Shown here: piece after piece, positions 36,920 to 48,500 of the stretch
Position numbering within the stretch: position 1 is the first letter of the stretch
Layout: the number at the start of each line of letters is the position of its first letter
Made by a program: the position numbers and the translations under genes
Notes under the pieces: generated by a model
What the model was told of the DNA's origin: nothing
Seen by the model: the letters and a program-made list of their open reading frames with translations, nothing else
Database searches by the model: none
Assembly (NCBI RefSeq): GCF_026151205.1
Contig: NC_087078.1
Location: 186,001-250,000 of the forward strand
Reading direction: 5' to 3'
DNA from: Bolinopsis microptera
Taxonomy: Eukaryota; Ctenophora; Tentaculata; Lobata; Bolinopsidae
Length of the DNA: 64,000 bases

Positions 36920-37516
36920 TTACAAGTTGGAGAGTAAGCCAGCTTTGTGAAGGAGGGAACTGTGTTCCCACTGTTTGAGAGACAGAACAAGTCCCACACA
37001 CTTTCCAAATCCGCTCTGCCAGCTTACTGCTGTCTTACAGTCTGTACCTCTAGCTGTCCAGTTACCTTGGTAACACTGCTGTTCTCTCTGTTGTGGGGTG
37101 TTGTCTTGTCCTAACAGCTGCTGAGCACGTGCTCTTACTGTTCGTATTACTGACCCTTCATTAGATTCACTAGTGTTGCTATGGTGACAAGAGTCACTAG
37201 TGTCGTTATGGTGACAAGACTCACTAGTGTCGTTATGGTGACAAGACTCGCTAGTGTCGTTATGGTGACAAGACTCGCTAGTGTCGTTATGGTGACAAGA
37301 CTCGCTAGTGTCGTTATGGTGACAAGAGTCACTAATATCGTTATGGTGACAAGAGTCACTAATATCGTTATGGTGACAAGACTCGCTAGTGTCGTTATGG
37401 TGACAAGACTCGCTAGTTTCTTTAAAGGGGTCTGATTGAGAGACCCTCCTAATTATATTGCTGCAGCAACATAGTGTTCCAGCAGAGATGCAGTTTATAT
37501 CACGTGATATCAACAT
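36920..37516 (-). CDS. Possible protein with nine nonapeptide repeats (Cys-His-His rich)
   Basis: A 198-residue frame starts with ATG at 37516. It has about 35 non-repeat residues (MLISRDINCISAGTLCCC), nine copies of a DTSESCHHN-like nonapeptide (about residues 36-115), then about 80 non-repeat residues ending LHKAGLLSNL. An acceptor-like sequence (gtttcctagttcag) lies just upstream in frame, so an earlier exon is possible. The 27-bp repeat keeps all frames open, so openness alone proves nothing. Unique sequence open on both flanks is what favours a real gene. Repeated Cys-His-His could bind metal. No family is recognised. No signal peptide or membrane segment is clear. Confidence 0.33.
   Translation of the reverse strand: MLISRDINCISAGTLCCCSNIIRRVSQSDPFKETSESCHHNDTSESCHHNDISDSCHHNDISDSCHHNDTSESCHHNDTSESCHHNDTSESCHHNDTSESCHHNDTSDSCHHSNTSESNEGSVIRTVRARAQQLLGQDNTPQQREQQCYQGNWTARGTDCKTAVSWQSGFGKCVGLVLSLKQWEHSSLLHKAGLLSNL
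37170..37415. repeat. 27-bp minisatellite, about 9 copies
   Basis: Unit cactagtgtcgttatggtgacaaga-like with small changes (aatatc, gctagt). It lies inside the possible nonapeptide-repeat gene. Confidence 0.92.
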
Positions 37517-37519
37517 TGT

Positions 37520-38247
37520 TTGTTTACACAGCTGAACTAGGAAACAACCGACACAAAAACAACTGTGTCTGCAATACAGACAATGTAACTAGCAGTGTAA
37601 CCATGGTAACTACAATGCAGACAATGTGAACTAAAGTCTCCCTTGTTGATCAGGATATTCTAGACAGGGTAGCTTGGGAAAATAATCTTAAACCCAATCA
37701 GTCCACCTAATTAACTTTGAAACGACAACTGAACCCAATTGTCCGCGTCAGTTAGAAATAACTAACAGATAAACAGGTTTCCAAATACCGCTCTAGTTTA
37801 GCTGATGCCTGGTTTCTAGTTATAATATTCAACAAAAATATATACGTCTTCTCCGTCTATTGAGACAGCTGCAATAACAAGGTTTACTTGTCTTTTTGAG
37901 TAGTGAGCTACTAGTTCACTAATGATATTTTGACAGCTTGGTAATATTGACCCCAGGCAAAGACTTGCAACATATTTGCCCCATTCAACCAGCCTCATAA
38001 CACGGCCAAGTCAACTGGGGATCTTACCCTTTTTAAGTGAGTGGGCTTACCTCAACTAATGGTATTGTAGTAGTGACTAGCCTGTTGAAAAGTAATCTGT
38101 ATGCAGGATTAGAGAAGCAATGGTCATGCGGAGAACACGAAGTTTAACGTTTTTCTCCACTTGTTAATATTTTACCGGGGTAAGCACAGGGCTCCAATGC
38201 TCTAAATTACAGTGGTCATGATCTATCCTATAGTGATAATGACCACA
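37520..38247. other. No gene seen
   Basis: Plain sequence. Two acaatg-containing duplicates near 37580-37625. Confidence 0.5.
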
Positions 38248-38255
38248 GTCCCCTG

Positions 38256-38358
38256 CTGGGACAAAAGGAAATCGCACGGGATCGCGATTTTTCCCATTCT
38301 TTGCGATAAATTTTATGTATAGTCCGTCAAAAATAATCGCGATTTTCTTTTGTCCCTG
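38256..38358. mobile_element. hAT-type MITE, 103 bp
   Basis: Ends CTGGGACAAAAGGAAATCGC and GCGATTTTCTTTTGTCCCTG are inverted repeats with two mismatches. GTCCCCTG flanks both ends (38248-38255 and 38359-38366). Too small to encode anything; cgcgat words fill the interior. Confidence 0.88.
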
Positions 38359-38366
38359 GTCCCCTG

Positions 38367-39180
38367 CGAAGAAGGAGAACCTGAAAATCCGATCGTTGGG
38401 TTCAGTTGTCGTATTTCCGATTTCGGTGCAGTTGTGATATAACGTGGGTTCAGTTGTCGTTTTGGGATTTAAGCTGATTGGTCACCCAATTAAGCTGATT
38501 GGGAGCCTGTTAACTGTGTGGGAACTAGGTTCAATTGGGTTCAGTTGTCGGTCACCCTCCGCCAGATCTTAAAATTGTCATAACTCGGTTAAATTGTAAA
38601 CGACCAACTTGAAATTTTATGAAAGCACTTCAATTATCAAACCAAATGTGTCTGTAAATTTTGGAGTTCCTAACTCAAAACGTTCTCACTTTATGGTGAC
38701 AATAAAGAAAAAGACCCTCTGTAATTAACAATATATATATATATTGTTAGTCAGCCACTACTGTCAGTAAAACAACGCGTTGACTATATATATCTATATA
38801 TATCCGTATTTATTCTGTACCATTTAAATGACACCTCGGCATCAATTTTAACACCGTATCCTCTAAAATCACCTAATTTTTTCAATTTTAGGGACAAACC
38901 CATCGCGATTCGCGGGTTTACTAATTGCTACTCACTACTACTTCGTTAAGTCACTGTCAACGATCACTGGTCGTTTCCACGTTTCGGTTGAGCGAATGCC
39001 AGATATGGTAATTGGTAAGGGCATTACTTTACTGTTGCGGTGAACAGTAAAGTAATTATATTGAAATTAACGACCGCAACTTTAACATGTACAGAGGGAT
39101 ATAAGTTAATATTATAGTTTTGATGCGGTAAAAACTGATTTATCAAACAATACTGTTAGCTTCCTCCCTCTGGACTTGGA
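38367..39180. other. No gene seen
   Basis: gggttcagttgtcg recurs three times at 38399-38550 (tandem-like). TA-rich runs are near 38732 and 38786. Confidence 0.5.
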
Positions 39181-39188
39181 GTGTGAGT

Positions 39189-40235
39189 AACTTAGATTAT
39201 CAAGTGCAACATGTACAATAAGAATTAATCAATATCACATGAGGGTTGATGTTTGTGTACCCATTAAACACTATAGCTGGGTCGTTTATCAGCTGTTAGT
39301 TTTGTGTGCCCCACGGCGTGGCTTAAGCGATCTTTATTCTTTTATTGTGTTGATACATTCGATTTTACATAAATTAGCATCGATCTAATGACTTTGTGGC
39401 CAATCAATTACAATAACCAACTACACAGGGGTGCCATAGTGCAAAGAAGCCTGGGATGATGAGTATTTACCCTTTTAGCTAATTTTATTTATCATTGGCA
39501 ACTTTCTGACTTAATAGTAGGTGCAATAATTTATTAGTGCAGTAGTTACAACACCTGGTATTATTGTTGATGATGAGTATTTACCCTTTAGCTAATTTTA
39601 TAGTATTATTGCACTTACTATTAGTATTACTATTCAGAAAGTCAGAAAGTTCTTATAACACCTGGTATTATTGTTATTTGCATAGTTACCTCACTCAGTT
39701 TCACTAATTATAGATTGCACCATTTATATAATCCGTAGCAAGAATAATCATTAGCAATAAATAGAATCTCGTTTCTTCACGCATGGCTGTTATATTACTA
39801 TATTAGTAACGTTAATAACGTTAGCATAAGAGCATAAGAGCACGCTGAATGATATTCAGATATTGTGATCTCTTGCTTACCTACTTAACGGGGTATTCAG
39901 ATAGCACGGGGTTTTGAGGCTGGGTTATTAGGGAGACTTAACAAGTGCAACATGTACAATAAGAATTAATCAATATCACATGAGGGTTGATGTTTGTGTT
40001 ACCCACTATAGCTGAGTAATGGGTGCACAGCTGGGTCGTTAATCAGCTGTTTGTATTGTGTGCCCTACGGCGTGACTTAAGCTATCTTTATTGTGTGCCC
40101 CACGGCGTGGATTAGGCGATCTTTATTCTTTTATTGTGTTGATACATTCGATTTTACATAAATTAGCATCAATTTAATAAATTTTTGGACAAAGATCAGC
40201 CAACCAATTACAATAACCAACCAGTTACAGTTTGA
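39189..40235. repeat. Two direct copies of a roughly 240-300-bp sequence about 740 bp apart
   Basis: Copies at 39195-39425 and 39935-40235 share caagtgcaacatgtacaa, cacatgagggttgatgtt, gccccacggcgtgg and ttgtgttgatacattcg in order. The second copy has an inner duplication of the cacggcgtg part. Between them, gatgagtatttaccc and aacacctggtattattgtt each occur twice. Confidence 0.85.
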
Positions 40236-42777
40236 TTGATTAGTCGGTTGCTAGCTCCGACCTGACTTATACTCTTGTCACCATAGCAACACTACTTATA
40301 CACTACTTCACAGTGGTACGAGAGCAGGAATCCTGCTCAGCAGGATATCGCAGTTAAATTTTCGAAATGAAGCATCCACTGGTTACCCTGGTTACCTTGT
40401 CACCTTGGTTACCTGGTATCCATGAAGTCTGATAAAAGATATTTACTGTCATTAGTGAAGTATCCATGAGGTCTGATAAAAGATATTTACTGCTATTATT
40501 TCCTTGATTTGTTCATTGTAAAACGTGCTTCTGTCAATGTATTGATTGCTTTAACCGGTTTGTTTAAGGTTCCTGCAAAATCACTGTCATCAGAATTATT
40601 GAATTATAGTTATCAATTTGCAGACGATACTATAATTATTCATTCAAACTTTTAATGCGCGCGGCTCAACAAACTCTCCGCAAAGTTTTTTTAAAAGCCT
40701 TCCGCACGTTATTTAAACTAAATATTTGTGCAAGAATTAGGAACGCGTACGAAGTTTTAGCAATACACTTTTTTTACAAATTTTACGCAATACGTATTAT
40801 ATAGATCAAAGATTTTTCGGAGTATCCTAAAACTTGGAAGCCTTATTTAAATGAATCCAAGCAAACTAAAATTACAACTAAAAGTAACGAATAAGAAGTG
40901 TGTAAGTGTGTAAGTGTGTAAGTGTGTAAGTGTGTAAGTGTGTAAGTGTGTAAGTGTGTAAGTGTATAAGTGTTACCATGGTTACTCACACGCCGGATCG
41001 GAGGAGAGCAGCTCTGTATTCGGGAGCTGCGTACTGATCACCCATTTAGCCGATATGTGGGCTAGTAGTAGTAGTAGTAGCTTCTCCTCCTCTTCTCTGT
41101 GTCCTGTCTTCTCCTCCTCCTCTTCTCTGTGTTATGGTCCTGTTGTAGAATAAACTCAAATCATACATCAAGAACCATTTAAAATTGATAAGACATTTTC
41201 TACAATTATTAGTTATAAATCAAGAGGCTTGCATATAATGAACATATTGACATGGGTGCAGAGTTGAGTCTGTACGGAACCTAGTAGTTTCAGTTCCTTG
41301 TTTAACTTGCCGTACAGCAAGGACATCCACTACTTTAGCCCGGCGAGGCACATAGCTCACTCTACAACTCCATGTCAAATGTTTCATATATACTAGCCAA
41401 GTTCACAAGATATATCCTTGTGTTTGAGAAGCGCTCGTTAGAACTGCTTCCTTTCCCCTCAGTATCCCACAGTCTCTAGCAATAAAATATGAATTATTTC
41501 TCTATTTTTGGTACTTTCCTTATCTAAAAATAGAATCTCATAGGGGTGGTTAACCATGGTAACATTGTCCATACATTGTGAATATGAAGGTAATTCTACC
41601 ATAGCCATATTACAGATCACACAAACCAGTATAATAATATTTATGCATTTTACACACCACCTTGAGTCAGCACTTGTTTTAGTGTTTCGGTTTCATTGTA
41701 CGTGTTATAAGGTTTCAATAGGTTTGTTTTACCTGACACCTTGTTTAATCGATAGTCCAGCTGTCACATGTCACATGTGACATGTTCACATGTGACATGT
41801 GACATGTGACATGTTGGGAAACTAAGTAGGAGTCACAGTCTGGCTGATGCTTAGTTTCTCAGCATTACTTGCCGCTTACAAACAATTACACGAAAGTTTT
41901 TACATCTAAAATATAAAGTGTGATAATCGATAAGTTTTGTTATTAGTCATCCGCAGCCGGTTATTAATCTGACTAGTACCCGGTTAATAGCTGACTCATA
42001 ACCGTTTCTTAACCGCTAATTACCGTTCCTAAATCTTATATCCGGATAAAATACAGCTAGAAATATCTAAATATTTCTCTTAACGATCATGATTAATGGA
42101 TCTCTGCTAAACAGAAAGTGTTATTATGTTAGTCATGGTGGCTGGAGCATATATTAGGGTTAGGGTTATCTGCCCATAATCCGCAGTGTAAAACTCATTA
42201 TTGATCGCAATTTCCTGATCTGTTCAGTTTTTAACTAGATTTGCGACATAATGAGCACGATTTTATCTTTTCCAACAGTGCTCCTTCATAAACAGTACGA
42301 TTATAACATTTGTATTTCTCAACTTACGTTTCTTAACTTTTCTTCGCATTTAAATCTAAACCTTAAAATCGTTCCTTATCTTAAAATCAATTAAAATCTA
42401 AATTAAGCTGTTATAATGATAAACACAAAAAAATAAGTTTTTTATTATTTATCGAAAACAAAAACGTTATCCAATATATAAAACTGTGTCGTGCATGTTG
42501 CGATGTAATTAGATACACCATCATATTTACTGTGTTTAAAAGATACGTTTTTGTAATACCGATGACTAGAAACCCCAACACAGTTGAATTGTCTGTGTCT
42601 TCTTACTGTGTTTAATTCTCAATCTGTCTAAGTGTCGTTATACATCGTTTTGTTTGTGCGCAGTGTTCCTGATTCTCTGATTAAGTGATTAGCTGATCCG
42701 CCCTCTCGACATGGCCTATAATATTTATATAGACACGGCACGCAGACGTATCTAGATTCATTTATAACACACATAAC
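40236..42777. other. No firm gene; small repeats
   Basis: An 8-bp gtgtaagt array lies at 40897-40972, and a Ser-rich frame at 40962-41153 comes from agt/tcc runs. A palindromic cacatgtgacatgt array lies at 41763-41813. No supported coding exon. Confidence 0.4.
40379..40495. repeat. Short 8-bp-array relic and a roughly 51-bp duplication
   Basis: ctggttaccctggttacc words at 40379-40412, then gtatccatga(a/g)gtctgataaaagatatttactg twice (40417 and 40463). Confidence 0.75.
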
Positions 42778-42785
42778 GCCGGCAG

Positions 42786-43117
42786 GGGGGGTACCAATGG
42801 CATAAAATGGCATAAATGGCATACGTTTTATGGCATAAATGGAAATTTTTATTGGCCAATTCTCCATTTATGCCATGAATTTAGGTCTTCATATTTGACT
42901 TTAAATTCGCAAATTATTATTAGTACTTGAATAAGAGACATGTTTCATGCTTTATAACGCTTGGAATGATTGTTAAAGATTCATATGACAAATAAAGAAA
43001 ATAGAAATGTATTATATCAAAAATGGCATAAATGGCATACGTTTTATGGCATAAATGGAAATTTTTATTGGCCAATTCTCCATTATGCCATTTATGCCAT
43101 TGGTACCCCCCCCCCCC
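42786..43117. mobile_element. MITE, 332 bp, with 8-bp target duplication
   Basis: Ends GGGGGGTACCAATGGCAT and its complement are inverted. GCCGGCAG flanks both ends (42778-42785 and 43118-43125). A block of about 65 bases (aaatggcataaatggcat, acgttttatggc, gccaattctccatt) occurs as a direct repeat inside each end. The middle is AT-rich and non-coding. It lies about 80 bases past the stop of the minus-strand GPCR. Confidence 0.85.
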
Positions 43118-43197
43118 GCCGGCAGTATCTGAGGAGTTTATAATGTTTATACTTTTATAATGTTGGAACCCTATAATTCTACAGGAGTCTTCTCTCA

Positions 43198-44074
43198 TTA
43201 TAGTTCTGATAGAGTTATCTGACGTTTCCTTGGTACAGAGAGCTGACTTTTGTGTTCCACGTTGATTTTGAGAGCGATGGTAACCATGGTGATCCTGGTT
43301 CTTGTAGAGGCTCTTATCCCCCTCATTCTCCAGAAGTAGAGCACAGGATTAGCAGCAGCGTTTATACCAATACTCAGCACCGTGATCATGTTCCTGAAGT
43401 ACCTGTGTCCTAGATCCCACCGGAAGAAGTTGTACCTCCCCCCGGAGTACATGTCCACTGCACCTATAATCTCAAAGCACACAGCAGGAATGTTGAACAC
43501 TACGTATAGAAGAGTGAAGAGAATGATGGTCCAGGTGGCTTGTCTCCTCCGCGCGGCGTGGGACTTCTCGTGAGTCTGCACGTGCACTGCGCGTATTACT
43601 CGCGTGCTCATTCCGCAGCTTATCAGTATTGGGAGTAGTGGGGCTATGTACTCCAGCTGTGGGTATATAAGGTGTATATAAGGTGTGTAAAGGTTTATAC
43701 ATTTTAGAAGTGAGTCATCAACAGTTTGAGAATGGAACTAAAAAATTAATAAATGAAAGAAAACAGAAGTCTGAAGGAAAAAATAATTTAAAAAACCTGA
43801 ATAAAGATTAGGTAGAAAATGATGAATCCTGCACTGTTGTACTCGAACAAATCCCCCAGAAGGCTGAAGCACTGGACGTACTCTTTAAAGTAAATGTACC
43901 GCTGCCCCCTCCAGAAAGGCACAGTCCCCTGCAACACCAGGAACCCTAGATAGCAGCACATCAGAGTCACTATCTTCCATGTTTTGAGTCGGAGGAAGGG
44001 GAAGAAGAGGGAGAGGGTACGGGAGATACTCAACACAGCTACAAGGAAGATGGAGTATCTAGCAATGATGTTTC
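43198..44074 (-). CDS. Class A GPCR, 3' half (TM3 end to C-tail), cut by assembly gap
   Basis: Two exons are visible. The upstream one, 44074-43797, runs into the gap and ends CAG|gttttt. The last one, 43656-43198, follows acccacag and ends in TAA; the junction is phase 0 and reads LIFIQ-LEYIAPLLP. The upstream exon gives the end of TM3 with SISRTLSLFFPF in the DRY position (SRT instead of DRY), TM4 (CCYLGFLVLQG), an extracellular loop with FWRGQ, and the start of TM5. The last exon gives the rest of TM5, TM6 (TIILFTLLYVVFNIPAVC) and TM7 with NAAANPVLYFW (NPxxY), then a basic tail of about 40 residues. It is a seven-helix membrane receptor; the ligand is unknown. It is divergent from the GPCR at 45525. 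Helices TM1 to mid-TM3 should lie in or beyond the gap. Confidence 0.85.
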
Positions 44075-44174
44075 NNNNNNNNNNNNNNNNNNNNNNNNNN
44101 NNNNNNNNNNNNNNNNNNNNNNNNNNNNNNNNNNNNNNNNNNNNNNNNNNNNNNNNNNNNNNNNNNNNNNNNNN
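44075..44174. other. Assembly gap (100 N)
   Basis: Exactly 100 N, usually a placeholder for unknown size. It interrupts the minus-strand GPCR. Confidence 0.99.
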
Positions 44175-44720
44175 CGCAGTCTTGCGCCTTTCCCGTTTAT
44201 AAACCTTTAAAAGGATCCGATTAAATCAAAATTTTATTTTTTTGTGTTATTTCCTTTTGCGAAAAGGTGGCTTTTTATTTCCCTCGCCCCCCAAATTTTC
44301 GTTGGGGCCCAGGGTTTTTTAAAAAAGAACAATTGTAAAAAAACCCTAACCCCCGTCCAAAAAACCCCATCCCTTAAACCCTATCACAAACAAATTTTTG
44401 CCCCCTGGAATTCCGGGCCCCCCCCCCTTTCATTTTCTTTTTTTTTTATATTGAATGTGAGTACGGAGAAATTTTCCCGCTCCCATCGGGGTCGCACAAA
44501 GGTAATTTAAAAATAAATTGCTTGGGCGAATGGCCCGACAAAGTGCAAATTGGCCCTGAAATTTTGTTATTTAAAATATTGAACAATTTAAAAAGGCAAA
44601 GTGTTGTCCGTGATTAAAAACAGGTTGCCATTGAAAAAATTTCTTTCCCGGGGGTCGTTTGGGTTTCCCTTTTTTGTTGTGCATTGTAAGGGGTTTCCCC
44701 CCTCGTCTACTGTCGCTGAC
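44175..44720. other. Probable low-quality sequence next to the gap
   Basis: Dense homopolymers (cccccccccc, tttttttttt, ggggg, aaaaaa) and irregular text unlike the rest of the window. The 88-codon frame at 44244-44510 lies wholly in it and should not be trusted. Confidence 0.65.
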
Positions 44721-45524
44721 AATTCATCCCTTGTTCAATCAGCTGAGGCTAAACTCTTAGACTGATTAATCTATTTTCTTCATCCCATACAAATCTAGTC
44801 TATACAGTCCATGAAATTAGAAAGATTTGGTTAAATAAGATTTTTAGAGTAGATTATTAATTTGTGAAAGATCTTGCACGGATCCAACGGTTATTAGGTA
44901 AGATTTGATTAACTTTGTCACACTCAGAATACAATACCTCTTTTCTACTGTGAGGTGTCCTCAAAAAATTTTCAGTTCCATTTTGCTAAGTTACTAAAAA
45001 TGTGACAAAATTAAGTTTTTCTACCCAACAATATAAATTGAATGTAATAAACAATTGGCATGTGGTTGCAATAGTGTTCATTGATCCGTAGTACGTAATA
45101 TAGGGTATACCAATATTTGCTCAATTTCACACGTGTTGAGATATCATACAAAAATATGTAACAAACTTAACCTTTTTGTGCCTTCTGTGTTTTTAATTGC
45201 TTATAACAATGATATACGTTAAAATTTTAAGACATTCAGGTCATAAAATAATGTTAGACTATTCAACATTCCTTGTTAAAATTGCTATGGTGTTCTAAAT
45301 AAGAAGAATTTAAACGATATCTTTTCACCTGATAAAGATATCGCTATGCGAAAAAGTTTGCCTAGAGGATGAGACGATTATCCTAATAATTGAGGGTTTA
45401 TATAGTTTCAAAGTGTGACAATGTTAACTATACATCGTGCTATCCAATAGCAGTATTAAATCAGTATCCTAAATTTCGAATGAACGTGTCGGTATAATGC
45501 AACCCTGAAATATCTGTCAGGAAT
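44721..45524. other. Upstream region of the plus-strand GPCR; nothing defined
   Basis: AT-rich, no repeats. tatctgtcag at 45511-45520 could be an acceptor for a leader exon just before the ATG at 45525. Confidence 0.4.
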
Positions 45525-48500
45525 ATGGCAGGAAATGAGACTGTAGAGTTTCGACACACTCAGAACAACAGAATAGCTATGGGTTGTATGCTCGGACTTA
45601 TCTGTATCATCACTATCATCGGTAGGTAACCAGGTAACCAGGTAACCAGGTAACCAGGTAACCAGGTAACCAGGTAACCAGGTAACCAGGTAACCAGGTA
45701 ACCAGGTAACCAGGTAACCAGGTAACCAGGTAACCAGGTAACCAGGTAACCAGGTAACCAGGTAACCAGGTAACCAGGTAACCAGGTAACCAGGTAACCA
45801 GGTAACCAGGTAACCAGGTAACCAGGTAACCAGGTAACCAGGTAACCAGGTAACCAGGTAACCAGGTAACCAGGTAACCAGGTAACCAGGTAACCAGGTA
45901 ACCAGGTAACCAGGTAACCAGGTAACCAGGTAACCAGGTAACCAGGTAACGCTTCTCCACAGGTAACTGTCTCGTGTTATTGGCGATCTCAACGTGTAGA
46001 CACCTGCGGAGTATCAGCAACCTGTTTATCTGGAATCTGGCGCTGGTCGACTTCATTATTGGGATCTGCACAATGCCCATCACAGTGGTAAATAGTTCAT
46101 TTAGTTCTTTTGTTTGTGAGACTTACTTACTTGGAGACAGTGCTTCCAATTTGTTATAACCTGTATCTCTGTGTATATCTGCTTATCTGCCTCCGCTACT
46201 AACTGACTAACTGAGTAACTAGTGGCGAGGTTCTTAATTAGATAAAACATACAATACTACTATTACTACTATTATACTACTACTATTACTACTACTATAC
46301 TATACAATACTACTATTACTACTACTATACTATACAATACTACTATTACTACTATTATACTCTTATACTATACAATACTACTATTACTACTACTATACTA
46401 TACAATACTACTATTACTACTACTATCTTCGTAGTGGACGTTTACTGGTACTACTATATATCCACAGTGGACGTTAAGTCTGAACAGATGGCAGCTCGGA
46501 CAGGCTGGGTGTTTGGTTACTGCAACAATTGATAACTTGGCTATAGCTTGCAGGTAACCTAGCAACAATTGATAACTTGGCTATAGCTTGCAGGTAACCT
46601 AGTAACAATTGATAACTTGGCTATAGCTTGCAGGTAACCTAGCAACAATTGACAACTTGGCTATAGCTTGCAGGTAACCTAGTAACAATTGATAACTTGG
46701 CTATAGCTTGCAGGTAACCTAGCAACAATTGACAACTTGGCTATAGCTTGCAGGTAACCTAGTATCAATTGATAACTTGGCTATAGCTTGCAGGTAACCT
46801 AGTAACAATTGATAACTTGGCTATAGCTTGCAGGTAACATAGCAACAATTGATAACTTGGCTATAGCTTGCAGGTAACCTAGCAACAATTGATAACTTGG
46901 CTATAGCTTGCAGGTAACCTAGCAACAATTGATAACTTGGCTATAGCTTGCAGGTAACCTAGCAACAATTGATAACTTGGCTATAGCTTGCAGGTAACCT
47001 AGCAACAATTGATAACTTGGCTATAGCTTGCAGGTAACCTAGCAACAATTGATAACTTGGCTATAGCTTGCAGGTAACCTAGCAACAATTGATAATTTGG
47101 CTATAGCTTGCAGGTAACCTAGTAACAATTAATAATTTGGCTATAGCTTGCAGGTAACCTAGCAACAATTGATAATTTGGCTATAGCTTGCAGGTAACCT
47201 AGTAACCAGTCAAAAACCTTGTTACTGGTTAGTTACTTACAATCACTATGTTATTACCATGGTAGCTTACTGAATACAGTTAGATATGGAGAACTTAGAG
47301 CAGCAAATTATTGAATGTTTTACCCTCAGTTTGTGGACACTGGCAGCCTCCGCAGTTGACCGGTGTTTTGCGATACTCCGCCCCTTTAAATACAACAGAT
47401 TAATGAACAAGAACAAAGCCAGGTGCATGTTGGGGGCGGTATGGTTACTGTCTCTAGGACTTGCTCTCTGTCCTGTCATAGGTACTGTTACAGTGTTACC
47501 TAGCAACGTTCCCTTACTTAGCAACCCACAGTCTTTAAACTTGTAACCTAGCAACTATAGCTAGTTACTAGCTAAAAAACCTAGCAACCAGGTATGTACC
47601 AACTGCTAACTAAATAAAACTAAATAAAACTGTAAACATTAAAACGGCTTCCCTCAGGTTGGGACAGCTATGTTTACTCTTGGTTCAGTTTTAGTTGTGG
47701 AATTAACCCAGCAGCTCAAGGCCGAGATAGGTAGTAACCTAGCAACCTATATACTTAGCAACCTATATACCTAGCATCTTGCTTAGTGATAGACTGAGAG
47801 ATACAAAACAAGTTGTTGAAGTTTATAAATAACACAATATGTTTTATCACTGTGAATATAACACTACTAGGCTAGTACTACTAGAGTACTAGGGGGAGTA
47901 CTACACTATAACACTACTTCCCAGTTAATACAGCTATAATAACAGTGTACAACTGTCAGGTACTTCTTCTTGTTCTACACCCTACTAGCGCTGATAATGC
48001 CACTGGTAGTAGTTGTAGCCTGCTACATTCCCATCTACATAGTCTCCCGCCGTGCTAACAAGGTGAGAACTTAACCAGGTAACCAGGTAACCAGATAACC
48101 AGGTAACCAGGTAACCAGGTGACCAGGTAATCAGGTGACCAAGTAACCAGGTGACCAGGTAACCAGGTAACCAGGTAACCAGGTAACCAGGTGACCAGGT
48201 AACCAGGTAACCAGGTAACCAGGTGACCAGGTAACCAGGTAACCAGGTAACCAGGTAACCAGGTATCCAGGTAACCAGGTAACCAGGTAACCAGGTATCC
48301 AGGTAACCAGGTGACCAGGTAATCAGGTGACCAGGTGACCAGGTGACCAGGTGACCAGGTAACCAGGTAACCAGGTAACCAGGTAACCAGGTATCCAGGT
48401 GACCAGGTAACCAGGTAACCAGGTAACCAGGTAACCAGGTAACCAGGTATCCAGGTAACCAGGTAACCAGGTAACCAGGTGACCAGGTAACCAGGTAACC

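Noticed and set aside
40990-41045. Possible minus-strand first exon starting MGDQYAAPEYR with a gtgagt donor
   Set aside because: Too short and no downstream exon could be matched.
44244-44510. 88-codon plus frame
   Set aside because: It lies in the suspect homopolymer-rich text beside the gap.
45456-46083. Long minus-strand frames with WLPGYLVT repeats (also at 27608, 48055 and elsewhere)
   Set aside because: Three 8-bp units equal eight codons, so frames stay open automatically; in this place the DNA is an intron of the plus-strand GPCR.
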